Of a DNA stretch of 64,000 bases, positions 8,424 through 17,117 are shown piece by piece. The notes below the pieces were generated by a model. That model saw nothing but the letters and a program-made list of their open reading frames with translations, ran no database searches and was not told the origin of the DNA. The translations under genes were made by a program, and so were the position numbers. The stretch is from Algiphilus sp. GTDB lineage: Bacteria > Pseudomonadota > Gammaproteobacteria > Nevskiales > Nevskiaceae. The first letter of the stretch is position 1, and each line of letters opens with the position of its first letter. Location of the stretch: positions 17,347 through 81,346 of the forward strand of contig JALEHA010000098.1 of the NCBI GenBank assembly GCA_022763315.1, given 5' to 3'.

Positions 8424-9602
8424 ATGAATCCTCTCGCGGCCATCGTCGCGGTGTCCGAGATGAAGCCCGGACGCTACCCGCATTACAACGGCATGGAGAT
8501 GTACCGACGGGTCACCGCGCAGTTCCTGCGCGAATGGCCGCAACTGCGACCCTCGGATATCGGCGGTCTGCTGTCGGCGCCGGCTGGCATGGCCTCCGCC
8601 GATGGCGTCGACGTGTTCGCGCACGAGAAGATCGCCGAAGAACTGGGCATCGAGCCGAGTTTCAGCGAAACCATCAATGCCGGTGGCGGCACCTACGCGC
8701 TGATGCTGATCCGCGCGGCCTTGGCCATCGAGCGCGGACTGTGCGATTCGGTGCTCTGCCTGGGCGCCGGACGCTTTCCCAACGTGGGCAGCGGCATGGC
8801 CGAGATGATGAGCAAGCTCATCAGCCATCCCGAGTTCGAGTACCCCTACGGCACCTACATCCCGCCCATCTTCGCGCTCAACGCCACCCGCCACATGCAC
8901 GAATTCGGCACCACGCGCGAACAGCTTGCACAGGTCGCGGTGTCGCAGCGCGAGTGGTCGCTCCTGCACCCGGATGCGCTGATGGCCCCGCAGGGGGCGC
9001 TTACGATCGACAAGGTGCTGTCCTCGCGCCCCATCGCCTATCCGTTCAATCTGCTCGACTGCTCGGTGCCCAGCGAAGGCGGCTCGGCGGTGCTGGTGGT
9101 GTCGCCGGGCATCGCCAGGCGTTATGCCGAGAAGCCCTGCTTCCTGTACGGCTACGGCGAGAAGCACACCCATTCCAGCATCAGCCAGGCGCATGACCTG
9201 ACCACCCTGGGCTCCAGGCAAACCTCGGCCCAGGCCTACCGCATGGCGGGCGTCGGGCCCGAGGACATGGACTTCGCCCAGCTCTACGACTCCTTCAGCA
9301 TCAACCCCATCATCTATGCCGAAGACCTCGGCCTTTGTCCCAAGGGCCAGGGTGGCGCGTTCTTCGCCGGTGGCCGCACCGCGCCCGGCGGCGAGTTCCC
9401 GGTCAATACCTACGGCGGGCTGATGTCCTTCGGCCATGTCGGCGATGCGTCCGGCCAGACCATGATCGTGGAAGCGGCACGCCAGGTCATGGGCATCGCC
9501 GGTGATGAGCGCCAGTTGAAGAAGGCCGATATGGGCGTCGTCCACTGCTACGGGGGCATGATGTCCGAGCACGCCACGCTCGTCCTGGGGAGCCAGTCAT
9601 GA
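8424..9602 (+). CDS. Cysteine-less thiolase-like protein (Ltp2-type candidate aldolase)
   Basis: A 392-residue thiolase-fold protein that has lost the thiolase chemistry. Where the nucleophile should be, the sequence reads INAGGGTYAL, with Ala86 in place of Cys. The HDCF motif reads LYDSFSI, and the GHPxGxxG motif reads FGHVGDASG. This resembles the Ltp2 group, retro-aldolases in steroid side-chain degradation that use Tyr/His instead of Cys and need a DUF35 partner. Such a DUF35 gene overlaps its stop codon at 9599. The start at 8424 has AGGAG 9 bp upstream; the frame is open further back. Aldolase activity is an inference by analogy; a structural or scaffolding role is the alternative. Confidence 0.8.
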   Translation: MNPLAAIVAVSEMKPGRYPHYNGMEMYRRVTAQFLREWPQLRPSDIGGLLSAPAGMASADGVDVFAHEKIAEELGIEPSFSETINAGGGTYALMLIRAALAIERGLCDSVLCLGAGRFPNVGSGMAEMMSKLISHPEFEYPYGTYIPPIFALNATRHMHEFGTTREQLAQVAVSQREWSLLHPDALMAPQGALTIDKVLSSRPIAYPFNLLDCSVPSEGGSAVLVVSPGIARRYAEKPCFLYGYGEKHTHSSISQAHDLTTLGSRQTSAQAYRMAGVGPEDMDFAQLYDSFSINPIIYAEDLGLCPKGQGGAFFAGGRTAPGGEFPVNTYGGLMSFGHVGDASGQTMIVEAARQVMGIAGDERQLKKADMGVVHCYGGMMSEHATLVLGSQS

Positions 9603-10015
9603 GCAACGCCACCGTCAACCCCAAGCCGGTTCCGGAGATCAGCGCACACAGCAAGCCCTATTGGGACGGCGCGCAGCGCGGCGAGCTGATGATCCAGCGC
9701 TGCCGCGGCACCGGCCAGCCGTTCATGTATGCGCGCTGCTGGAGCCCCTTCGACTTCTCGCCGGATCCGACCTGGGAAAAGGCCAGCGGGTCGGGCACGG
9801 TGTTCAGCTACACCGTCGTGTATCAGCCGCCGTACCCGGCCTTCAAGGCCGACTGCCCTTTCGTGATGGCCATCATCCAGCTCGATGAAGGCCCGCAGAT
9901 GATGAGCAACATCCTCAACTGCGCCCCCGAATCCGTGCGCATCGGCATGAAGGTCAAGGTCTGCTTCGAGACCCGCGGCGACGGCTTCAGGATTCCGCAG
10001 TTCGAACCCGCCTGA
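9599..10015 (+). CDS. DUF35 OB-fold acyl-CoA-associated protein
   Basis: A 138-residue protein of the DUF35/OB-fold group. Features are SKPYWDGAQRGELMIQRC at the N-terminus, a hydrophobic core with GTVFSYTVVYQPPYPAF, and MKVKVCFETRGDGFRIPQF at the end. The zinc ribbon is reduced to two Cys (QRC and ARC, 13 residues apart) in place of four. It overlaps the cysteine-less thiolase gene by 4 bp (ATGA), which suggests stoichiometric partners. In steroid degraders the DUF35 domain completes the Ltp2 active site. Expected role: an obligate partner for the 8424 protein. The fold is secure, the partnership inferred from gene overlap. Confidence 0.83.
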   Translation: MSNATVNPKPVPEISAHSKPYWDGAQRGELMIQRCRGTGQPFMYARCWSPFDFSPDPTWEKASGSGTVFSYTVVYQPPYPAFKADCPFVMAIIQLDEGPQMMSNILNCAPESVRIGMKVKVCFETRGDGFRIPQFEPA

Positions 10016-10072
10016 ACCTTTCCGGCGGAACAACCCGTTTCCCAGAAGAAGACTGACAAGCAGGAGCATCCC

Positions 10073-11215
10073 ATGAGCGAAGAATCCATCGCCGCCGTCC
10101 GTGAAGCCGCTGAAGGCCTGACCCGGGGCATCTCGCGCGAATACTGGCTGCAGTGCGCCCGGGAAAACAGGTTCCCGCAGAAGCTCTGGGACGCGATGGC
10201 CGAAACCGGCCTGCTTGGCGTCTCCGTGCCCGAGGAGTACGGCGGCAGCGGCGGTGGTCTTTCCGAACTGATGGTGCTCAACGAGATCACCGCCCGCGCC
10301 GGCATCATCTCGCTGTTCTTCGTGCTCGGCAGCTTTGCCCGCATGCCGATCATCAGGCACGGTACGCCCGAACAGATCGCAAAGTTCGTCACGCCCACCG
10401 CCACCGGCGAGGGCAAGATGTGTTTCGGCGTGACCGAACCCAATGCCGGCACCAACACATTCCGCCTGCAGACCACGGCGCGCAGAAGCGATGCGGGATG
10501 GCTGGTCAATGGCTCCAAGGTGTTCATCACCGGCGCGAAGGACTCGACGTCGATGCTGCTGATCGCGCGCACCTCTCCGCTCGATCCCGAACGCCCGCGC
10601 GCCGGACTCTCCCTGTTCATTCTCGATTCGCACACGCCGGGGATCGAGTTCCAGCGCCTGAACATCGATGTGCTCGGGGAAAGCCAGTACCTGGTGTTCT
10701 TCAAGGATGCCGAGCTGCCTCCGGACGCGCTGATCGGTGAAGAAGGCAAGGGCATGAAATACCTGTTCGACGGCCTCAACACGGAGCGTCTGGTGTTGTC
10801 CTCGATGGCGGTGGGCCTGGGGAACCGCGCGCTGGACAAGGCGGTGGAGTATGCCAAGGAGCGCGCGCCGTTCGGCACGCCCATCGGCAGCTACCAGGGG
10901 CTGCAGCACCCCATGGCTCGCGCCAAGGCGCATGTCGAGGCCTCGCGCCTGGTCATGCAGGAAGCCGCCCGCACCTTCGATCGCGGCGAGGATGCCGGCC
11001 CGCTGTCGAACATGGCCAAGCTGCTGACCTCGGAAGCCTGCGACGAGGCGGTGGACATCGCCCTGCAGGCCCACGGCGGCTACGGCTTCGACCAGGATTA
11101 TGACGTGATCACGCTCTGGCCCTTTGCCCGCCTGATGCGCGTGGCACCGGTCAACAACGAGATGATCCTCAACTACATCGGCGAGCACGTCCTCGGCCTG
11201 CCTCGCTCCTATTGA
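10073..11215 (+). CDS. Acyl-CoA dehydrogenase
   Basis: A 380-residue acyl-CoA dehydrogenase. Seen are VPEEYGGSGGGLSE near residue 52, FGVTEPNAGTNTF, VNGSKVFITGAKD, RAPFGTPIGSYQGLQHPMA, and the C-terminal APVNNEMILNYIGEHVLGLP. It is a paralogue of the enzyme at 885-2060 and of the broken gene at 55109-56288, recognisable by that ending. It is placed after the DUF35 gene and before a thioesterase, so it probably introduces the 2,3-double bond into the acyl-CoA that the downstream carboxylase then uses, as citronellyl-CoA or isovaleryl-CoA dehydrogenases do ahead of geranyl- or methylcrotonyl-CoA carboxylase. The substrate is inferred only. Confidence 0.92.
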   Translation: MSEESIAAVREAAEGLTRGISREYWLQCARENRFPQKLWDAMAETGLLGVSVPEEYGGSGGGLSELMVLNEITARAGIISLFFVLGSFARMPIIRHGTPEQIAKFVTPTATGEGKMCFGVTEPNAGTNTFRLQTTARRSDAGWLVNGSKVFITGAKDSTSMLLIARTSPLDPERPRAGLSLFILDSHTPGIEFQRLNIDVLGESQYLVFFKDAELPPDALIGEEGKGMKYLFDGLNTERLVLSSMAVGLGNRALDKAVEYAKERAPFGTPIGSYQGLQHPMARAKAHVEASRLVMQEAARTFDRGEDAGPLSNMAKLLTSEACDEAVDIALQAHGGYGFDQDYDVITLWPFARLMRVAPVNNEMILNYIGEHVLGLPRSY

Positions 11216-11255
11216 AGCCGCACAAGCCCCCCATCCTCCTTTCACGACCTAGCCC

Positions 11256-11729
11256 ATGGCCAACGATCTGCCCGCGACCGCAGCGCCCTATCTGTTCAAG
11301 GAACGCTGGAACGAAAGCCCCTTCATGCAGGCACAGGGTCTGACCGCGGAGGAGGTCACGCCCGGCGAGGTGGCCCTCTACCTGAGGTCGCCCACGCCGG
11401 CTCAGCGCGGCGCCGGCGGACCGCCGGACGCGATCAACGGCGGCGTGATTTCCTACATGTTCGACGGCGCGCTGGGCTATGCCATCGTTTCGGCGCAGCT
11501 GCCGTTGCTGCAGGCTGCCGGCCTGTCCCTGGCCGCCTATTCGCAGGTGACGATAAACCTCGACATCACCTATCTCGCAGCGGCACGGGGCGAGCAGTTC
11601 AAGGCCATCGGCCGCGTGCTGCGCGCCGGCCGTGGCACGGCCTTCGCCGAAGGCGAGCTGCTCAACGAACGCGGCGAGGTCTGCGCCAGCGCAAAGGGCA
11701 TCTGGCGCGTGTTCTTCCCGCGGCAGTAA
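11256..11729 (+). CDS. PaaI-type hot-dog thioesterase
   Basis: A 157-residue hot-dog protein. The block GGPPDAINGGVISYMFDGALGYAI contains the usual N-GG-hydrophobic helix start of PaaI-like acyl-CoA thioesterases, followed by SQVTINLDITYLAAARGEQF and GKGTAFAEGEL-like strands. It would hydrolyse a dead-end or intermediate CoA thioester and free CoA. It sits 40 bp after the dehydrogenase and 27 bp before the AtuA gene, in the same direction. There is no signal peptide, so it is cytoplasmic. The family is clear, the substrate is not. Confidence 0.82.
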   Translation: MANDLPATAAPYLFKERWNESPFMQAQGLTAEEVTPGEVALYLRSPTPAQRGAGGPPDAINGGVISYMFDGALGYAIVSAQLPLLQAAGLSLAAYSQVTINLDITYLAAARGEQFKAIGRVLRAGRGTAFAEGELLNERGEVCASAKGIWRVFFPRQ

Positions 11730-11756
11730 TCCTCCAGTCTTCGGTCGGGTCCGAAC

Positions 11757-13541
11757 ATGAAACAGGATTCTCTGCGCATCGGCTGTGCCTCCGGGTTCTG
11801 GGGTGACACCGAGCATGCCGCCGCTCAGCTGGTGCAGGGCGGCAACATCGACGTGCTGGTCTTCGACTACCTGGCCGAGATCACGATGTCGCTACTGACG
11901 CGCGCCAAGGCCAGGGACCCACGGACCGGCTACGCGCCTGACTTCGTCGGCGCGCTGCGGCCGCTGCTGCGCGAGCTCAAGGCGCGCGGCGTCCGCGTGG
12001 TCAGCAATGCCGGCGGCGTGAATCCCGGCGGGTGCCGCGAAGCACTGACCCGCGCCGCCGAAGCCGAAGGTCTGAGCCTGAAGATCGCCACGGTCGCCGG
12101 TGACGATCTGCTGCCGCAGGTCGAGGCGATGCGCGAGGCCGGCGTGCGCGAGATGTTCAGCGGCGCGCCGCTGCCCGCCAAGCTGGCCAGCGCCAATGCC
12201 TATCTGGGTGCCTTCCCGGTCGCGGCCGCACTCGACGCCGGCGCCGACATCGTCGTCACCGGCCGCTGCGTGGACAGCGCGGTGGTGCTCGGCCCCTTGA
12301 TTCACGCCTTCGGCTGGAAGCCCGACGATCACGACCAGCTCGCCCAGGGCAGCCTGGCCGGTCATATCATCGAATGCGGCACCCAGTGCACCGGCGGCAA
12401 CTACACTGACTGGCGGTCGGTTCCGGGCTGGGACAACATGGGCTTTCCCATCGCCGACTGCGCGCCCGACGGCAGCTTCGTCGTCGAGAAGCCCGCGCGC
12501 ACCGGTGGCCTGATCGACCCATCCACGGTCGGGGAGCAGGTGGTCTACGAGATCGGCGATCCGCGCAACTATCTGCTGCCGGACGTTGCCTGCGACTTCA
12601 GCCGCATCCACTTGGAGGCGATCGGGGAGAACCGCGTGCGCGTGAGCGGCGCCCGCGGCCGGCCGCCCGGCGACCAGTGCAAGGTCAGCGCTACCTATGC
12701 CGACGGCTTTCGCGCCACCGCGCAGTTCATGATCGGGGGCACCGACGCGGCGGCCAAGGCGCAGCGGACCGGCGAGGCCTTGCTGGCACGCTGCCGGCGC
12801 CTGTTCGCGGAACGCGGACTGGGCGATTTCACGGAGACCCGTATCGAGGCCCTCGGTACGGAATCCACCTATGGCCCGCACGCGCGAGCACAGACCCGCG
12901 AAGTCATCGTCAGGATCGCCGCCCGCCACCCGGACAAGGACGCGCTGGAGATCTTCTCGCGCGAAATGGCGCCGATGGCGCTGGCCAGTGCGCCCGCCAT
13001 CACCGGCTTCTCCGGCGGCAGGCCCAAGGTCACGTCGGTGATCCGCCTGTTCTCCCTGCTCTGGCCCAAGGCACGCGTTCCGGTCAGTGTCGAGCTCGAC
13101 GGCGAGCCCGTCGCCTGCCCGCAGATGCGCGGAGCGGAGCCGCAGGCTTTGCCGGCGGAGGAAACACCCGTGCCGCCGCCGGCCGATGCGTTGGCCGACG
13201 GCGCGCGCAGCGTGCCGCTACTGCGTCTGGCCCAGGGTCGCAGCGGTGACAAGGGCGACAGCGCCAACATCGGCATTCTGGCGCGGCGCCCCGAGTACCT
13301 GCCGTGGATTCGCGCGGCGCTGACCGAGGAGGCCGTTGCCCGGTGGTTCGCCCACCTCGTTCAGGGGCCGGTGCACCGCTACGAGTGGCCAGGCCTGAGC
13401 GGGTTCAATTTCCTGCTGGAACGCGCGCTCGGCGGCGGCGGCATCGCCTCGCTGCGGATCGATCCGCAGGGCAAGGCCTACGCGCAGATGCTGCTCGACT
13501 TCCCGGTGACGGTGCCGGCAAGCCTTGAGGTCCCGGAATGA
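11757..13541 (+). CDS. AtuA-family (DUF1446) acyclic terpene utilization protein
   Basis: A 594-residue protein of the AtuA/DUF1446 family. The N-terminus IGCASGFWGDTEHAAAQLV and the following LVFDYLAEITMSLL are family signatures; a second conserved block, VSNAGGVNPGGC, occurs near residue 85. AtuA is encoded with geranyl-CoA carboxylase in acyclic terpene degraders; its biochemical role is not established. The C-terminal 100 residues (LRLAQGRSGDKGDSANIGI onward) match the extra domain that most longer members carry. The stop overlaps the biotin carboxylase start by 4 bp (ATGA), so the two are co-translated, which supports a role tied to carboxylation. Calling the substrate a terpene goes beyond the sequence. 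Confidence 0.88.
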   Translation: MKQDSLRIGCASGFWGDTEHAAAQLVQGGNIDVLVFDYLAEITMSLLTRAKARDPRTGYAPDFVGALRPLLRELKARGVRVVSNAGGVNPGGCREALTRAAEAEGLSLKIATVAGDDLLPQVEAMREAGVREMFSGAPLPAKLASANAYLGAFPVAAALDAGADIVVTGRCVDSAVVLGPLIHAFGWKPDDHDQLAQGSLAGHIIECGTQCTGGNYTDWRSVPGWDNMGFPIADCAPDGSFVVEKPARTGGLIDPSTVGEQVVYEIGDPRNYLLPDVACDFSRIHLEAIGENRVRVSGARGRPPGDQCKVSATYADGFRATAQFMIGGTDAAAKAQRTGEALLARCRRLFAERGLGDFTETRIEALGTESTYGPHARAQTREVIVRIAARHPDKDALEIFSREMAPMALASAPAITGFSGGRPKVTSVIRLFSLLWPKARVPVSVELDGEPVACPQMRGAEPQALPAEETPVPPPADALADGARSVPLLRLAQGRSGDKGDSANIGILARRPEYLPWIRAALTEEAVARWFAHLVQGPVHRYEWPGLSGFNFLLERALGGGGIASLRIDPQGKAYAQMLLDFPVTVPASLEVPE

Positions 13542-15019
13542 CGGGTGCGCCGATCCGACGGCTGCTGGTGGCCAATCGCGGCGAGATCGCCGCGCGCATT
13601 CTGCGCACTGCCAAGGCCCAGGGCATCGAATGCGCCATCGTGCGGCACGCCGCCGAGGACGGCGGCCTGGCACCGCAGCTCGCCGATGCCGTCGTCCCCA
13701 TCGAAGGGGCAACGCCGGTTGCGGCCTATCTCGACGTGGCGCAGATTGTCCAGGCCGCGCGCCGCTGGGGCGCCGATGCGGTGCACCCCGGTTACGGGTT
13801 TCTCTCGGAGAGCCCGGCGCTGGCGCGCGCGCTGGATGAGGCCGGCATCCGCTTCGTCGGCCCGCCGCCCGCCGTCACCGAGCTGATGGGCGACAAGGTC
13901 AGCGCGCGCCGTTTCGTCGCCGAGCACGGCTTTCCGGTGGCGCCGAGCGCCATCGAGGCCGATGACCCGGGCAGCTTCACACAGCGCGCGCTGGCCGTGG
14001 GCCTGCCGATCCTGATCAAGCCGGCGGCCGGCGGCGGAGGCAAGGGCATGCGCATCGTGCGCAGCGCCGAGGTGCTGGACGCCGAGCTGGCGGCCGCGCG
14101 GCGCGAGGGGGAGCGCTACTTCGGCGACGGCCGACTGTTCGTCGAGCGCTATGTCGAACGGCCACGCCATATCGAAGTGCAGGTGCTCGGCGACCAGCAC
14201 GGCAGCGTCGTGCACTTCGGCGAGCGCGAGTGCTCGGTGCAGAGACGCTTCCAGAAGATCATCGAGGAGACGCCCTCGCCGGCACTGGACGCCGGCACGC
14301 GCGCACGGATCTGCGAGGTCGCGGTCGGCATCGCGCGCGCCGCCGGCTATGTCGGCGCCGGCACCGTGGAGCTCATCCTGGGCGCCGACGGCGAGTTCTA
14401 CTTCCTGGAGATGAACACCCGCCTGCAGGTCGAGCACCCGGTGACCGAGTGCGTCACCGGCTTCGACCTGGTGGCCGAGCAGCTGCGCGTGGCCGCCGGC
14501 GAGCCGCTGGGCTACAGCCAGGCCGACATCGGCTTTCAGGGCCACGCCATCGAGCTGCGGCTGTGCGCCGAGGACCCGGCACAGGGCTTCATGCCCGCCA
14601 CCGGCAGCCTGCAGGTGCTGCGCGAGCCGGCTGGACCGGGCGTGCGTGTGGACAGCGGCGTTGTGGAAGGCCAGCGCGTCGGCAGCGACTTCGATTCCCT
14701 GCTCGCCAAGCTCATCTTCCACGGCCGCAGCCGCGGGCAGGCCCTGGCGCGCGCGCGCCAGGCGCTGGCGGACACGGCCTGCCTGGGCGTGGCCACGAAT
14801 CTCGACTATCTGGACCGCATCCTCGCGCACGCGCAGTTCGCGGCCGGCGACTACAGCACCGCATTTCTCGACGAGCAGGCTGCCGAGCTCGGCGACGCCG
14901 GCGAGACCCACTCGACCGCGCTGCTGCTGGCCGCCGCCGCGCTCTCCGATGGCCACATGGTGGCCGCGGCCGCCGACATGCCGCGGCTCTACGCGCAGAT
15001 GGGCGCCTGGCGCAACTGA
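13538..15019 (+). CDS. Biotin carboxylase subunit of an acyl-CoA carboxylase (no BCCP domain)
   Basis: A 493-residue biotin carboxylase. It opens with IRRLLVANRGEIAARILRTA, contains the ATP-grasp glycine loop KPAAGGGGKGMRIV near residue 165, then EERECSVQRRFQK-like carboxylase residues and the catalytic EMNTRLQVEHPVTE near residue 290. It makes carboxybiotin from bicarbonate and ATP. Geranyl-CoA and methylcrotonyl-CoA carboxylase alpha subunits are normally about 660 residues with a fused biotin domain; here the chain stops after the carboxylase part, and the biotin domain is a separate gene 17 bp downstream. It overlaps the AtuA gene by 4 bp. Confidence 0.93.
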   Translation: MTGAPIRRLLVANRGEIAARILRTAKAQGIECAIVRHAAEDGGLAPQLADAVVPIEGATPVAAYLDVAQIVQAARRWGADAVHPGYGFLSESPALARALDEAGIRFVGPPPAVTELMGDKVSARRFVAEHGFPVAPSAIEADDPGSFTQRALAVGLPILIKPAAGGGGKGMRIVRSAEVLDAELAAARREGERYFGDGRLFVERYVERPRHIEVQVLGDQHGSVVHFGERECSVQRRFQKIIEETPSPALDAGTRARICEVAVGIARAAGYVGAGTVELILGADGEFYFLEMNTRLQVEHPVTECVTGFDLVAEQLRVAAGEPLGYSQADIGFQGHAIELRLCAEDPAQGFMPATGSLQVLREPAGPGVRVDSGVVEGQRVGSDFDSLLAKLIFHGRSRGQALARARQALADTACLGVATNLDYLDRILAHAQFAAGDYSTAFLDEQAAELGDAGETHSTALLLAAAALSDGHMVAAAADMPRLYAQMGAWRN

Positions 15020-15036
15020 AACCCCTTGCTCTGCCC

Positions 15037-15525
15037 ATGAAAAAGATCTTCCGACTCGGCGAGTCCGAGCACCGCTGCAGCCTCAGGCAAGACGCCGACG
15101 GCCTGGTCCTGGACACCGAGGACGGGCCGCTGCGCTGCGCGCTGCAGCCGCTGGGCGCGGCGCGCTATTGCGTCAGCGCCGGCGAGGAGCAGGCCGAAGC
15201 CCTGATCGCGCGGCACGATGACCGCATCTGGATCCGCCTGCGCGGCCGTACCCACGTCATCGAGGCGGTCGACCCGTTGGACGCGGCCGCTGCCGGAGGT
15301 CACGACGGCGCCGCGGAGGCACCGATGCCCGGCACCGTCATCTCCGTCCTGGTGGAGCCGGGCGCCGAGGTCACTGCCGGCCAGGATCTGGTTGTCATGG
15401 AGAGCATGAAGCTGGAGGTGACCATCCGCGCGCCGCACGACGGGCGCATCGCCGCCGTGCACTGCGCGCCGGGCGACCAGGTGCCGCTCAAGTTCACCCT
15501 GGTCACTTTCGAGGCCGCGCCATGA
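15037..15525 (+). CDS. Separate biotin carboxyl carrier protein
   Basis: A 162-residue protein starting MKKIFRLGESEHRC. The C-terminal 75 residues are a biotinyl domain: MPGTVISVLVEPGAEVTAGQ, then the biotinylation motif VMESMKLEV with the acceptor Lys125. The N-terminal half is beta-rich (RTHVIEAVDPLD) and resembles the BT/linker region that, in fused alpha subunits, docks on the carboxyltransferase. The protein is therefore the detached C-terminal third of an MCC/GCC-type alpha subunit. It lies between the biotin carboxylase and carboxyltransferase genes, with a 4-bp overlap into the latter. Confidence 0.9.
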   Translation: MKKIFRLGESEHRCSLRQDADGLVLDTEDGPLRCALQPLGAARYCVSAGEEQAEALIARHDDRIWIRLRGRTHVIEAVDPLDAAAAGGHDGAAEAPMPGTVISVLVEPGAEVTAGQDLVVMESMKLEVTIRAPHDGRIAAVHCAPGDQVPLKFTLVTFEAAP

Positions 15526-17117
15526 GACGCATCCAGACCACCGTCGACCCCAAGGCGCCGGCCTTCCGCGACAACGCCGCGCGCATGCAGGCCGTCGTCA
15601 CCGACTTCAAGGCCCTCCAGGAGCGCGTGCGTCACGAGCGGCCGCAGCGCGACATCGAGCGCCTGCGGCGCCAGAACAAGCTGCTGGCGCGCGAGCGCCT
15701 GGACCTTCTGCTCGATCCCGGCACACCGTTTCTCGAGCTGTCGAGCATCGCCGCCTACGATCAGTTCAACGGCGAGGCACCCGGGGCCAACGTGATCAGC
15801 GGCATCGGCGTGGTCAACGGCCGCGAAGTGATGATCCACGCCGACGATTCCAGCAACAAGGGCGGCGCCTGGTATCCGCTGTCGGCGCCCAAGATCGTGC
15901 GCGCGCTGGAAATCGCCATCGAGAACCGACTGCCGGTCGTGCATCTGTGCGACAGCGCCGGCGGCTATCTGGAGGATCTCTCCGGCGTCTACGTCATGGG
16001 TGGCCGCGTGTTCCGCCACCAGTGCATCCTGTCCAAGATGGGCGTGCCGCAGGTGGCCGTGGTGCTGGGGCATTGCACCGCCGGCGGCGCCTACGTGCCG
16101 GCGCTGTGCGAGCACACCATCATGGTCCGCGGCACCGGCGCGGTGTTCCTCGGCGGGCCGCCGCTGGTCAAGGCGGCCACCGGCGAGGAGGTCACGGTCG
16201 AAGCCCTGGGCGGTGCCGACATGCACACCACCGTCTCCGGCACCGCCGACTACGCGGTCGACAGCGAGGCCGAGGCCATCGCGCGGGCGCGCGAGCTGAT
16301 CGGCGGCTTTTCGCAGCCGCGCAAGCACTTCGACTGGGCCGAAGCGGAAGCGCCCCACTACGATCCGCGCGAGCTCTACGGGATTCTCCCGGTCGACTAC
16401 AAGCAGCAGTTCGACATGCGGGAGGTTATCGCGCGCATGGTCGACGGCAGTCGCTTCCAGGAATACCAGCCCGGCTACGGCGTGACGCTGGTCTGCGGCT
16501 GGGCGCGGCTGTGGGGCTGCAAGGTCGGCATCCTCGGCAACAACGGCGTGCTGTTCTCGGACAGCTCGCTCAAGGCCGCGCACTTCATCCAGATCTGCAA
16601 CCAGCTCGGCACGCCGATGATCTTCCTGCAGAACACTACTGGCTACATGATCGGGCGTCAGTACGAGGAAGGCGGCATCACCAAGGACGGCGCCAAGATG
16701 CTGATGGCGCAGGCCGGCTCGGAAGTGCCCAAGTTCACCGTCGTCACCAGCGGTGCCTTCGGCGCCGGCTACTACGGCATGTGCGGCCGCTCCTGGGACC
16801 CGCGCCTGATCTTCTCCTGGCCGCAGGCCAAGATGGGCGTGATGGGCCCGGAGCAGGCCGGCAACACCCTGGCCGACGTCAAGCTGCGCCAGCTGCGCCG
16901 CGAGCGGCCGGATGCCGGCGACGAGGAGGTCGCCGAGCTGCGCCGGCGCACGCACGAGAAATCGGAACGTGAGACCAGCGCGCTGTGGTTCTCCGCGCGG
17001 ATGCAGGACGACGGCGTGCTCGACCCGCTGGACACGCGCAACGCGCTCGGAATCGCCCTGTCCTGCGCCGCCAACCGGCCGGTGGCTGAACCGCGCTACG
17101 GCGTCTTCCGCATGTGA
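15522..17117 (+). CDS. Acyl-CoA carboxylase carboxyltransferase (beta) subunit
   Basis: A 531-residue carboxyltransferase with both crotonase-like halves. N-half motifs include HADDSSNKGGAWYPLSAPK and GHCTAGGAYVPALCEH; the C-half has FLQNTTGYMIGRQYE and TSGAFGAGYYGMCGR. It moves the carboxyl group from biotin to the gamma- or alpha-carbon of an acyl-CoA. The general layout matches methylcrotonyl-CoA and geranyl-CoA carboxylase beta chains more than propionyl-CoA carboxylase. With AtuA upstream, a branched isoprenoid-type enoyl-CoA is the leading guess. It is the last gene of the 5713-17117 operon; a small CCACGG/CCGTGG hairpin without a U-tract follows at 17126-17143. Confidence 0.93.
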   Translation: MRRIQTTVDPKAPAFRDNAARMQAVVTDFKALQERVRHERPQRDIERLRRQNKLLARERLDLLLDPGTPFLELSSIAAYDQFNGEAPGANVISGIGVVNGREVMIHADDSSNKGGAWYPLSAPKIVRALEIAIENRLPVVHLCDSAGGYLEDLSGVYVMGGRVFRHQCILSKMGVPQVAVVLGHCTAGGAYVPALCEHTIMVRGTGAVFLGGPPLVKAATGEEVTVEALGGADMHTTVSGTADYAVDSEAEAIARARELIGGFSQPRKHFDWAEAEAPHYDPRELYGILPVDYKQQFDMREVIARMVDGSRFQEYQPGYGVTLVCGWARLWGCKVGILGNNGVLFSDSSLKAAHFIQICNQLGTPMIFLQNTTGYMIGRQYEEGGITKDGAKMLMAQAGSEVPKFTVVTSGAFGAGYYGMCGRSWDPRLIFSWPQAKMGVMGPEQAGNTLADVKLRQLRRERPDAGDEEVAELRRRTHEKSERETSALWFSARMQDDGVLDPLDTRNALGIALSCAANRPVAEPRYGVFRM

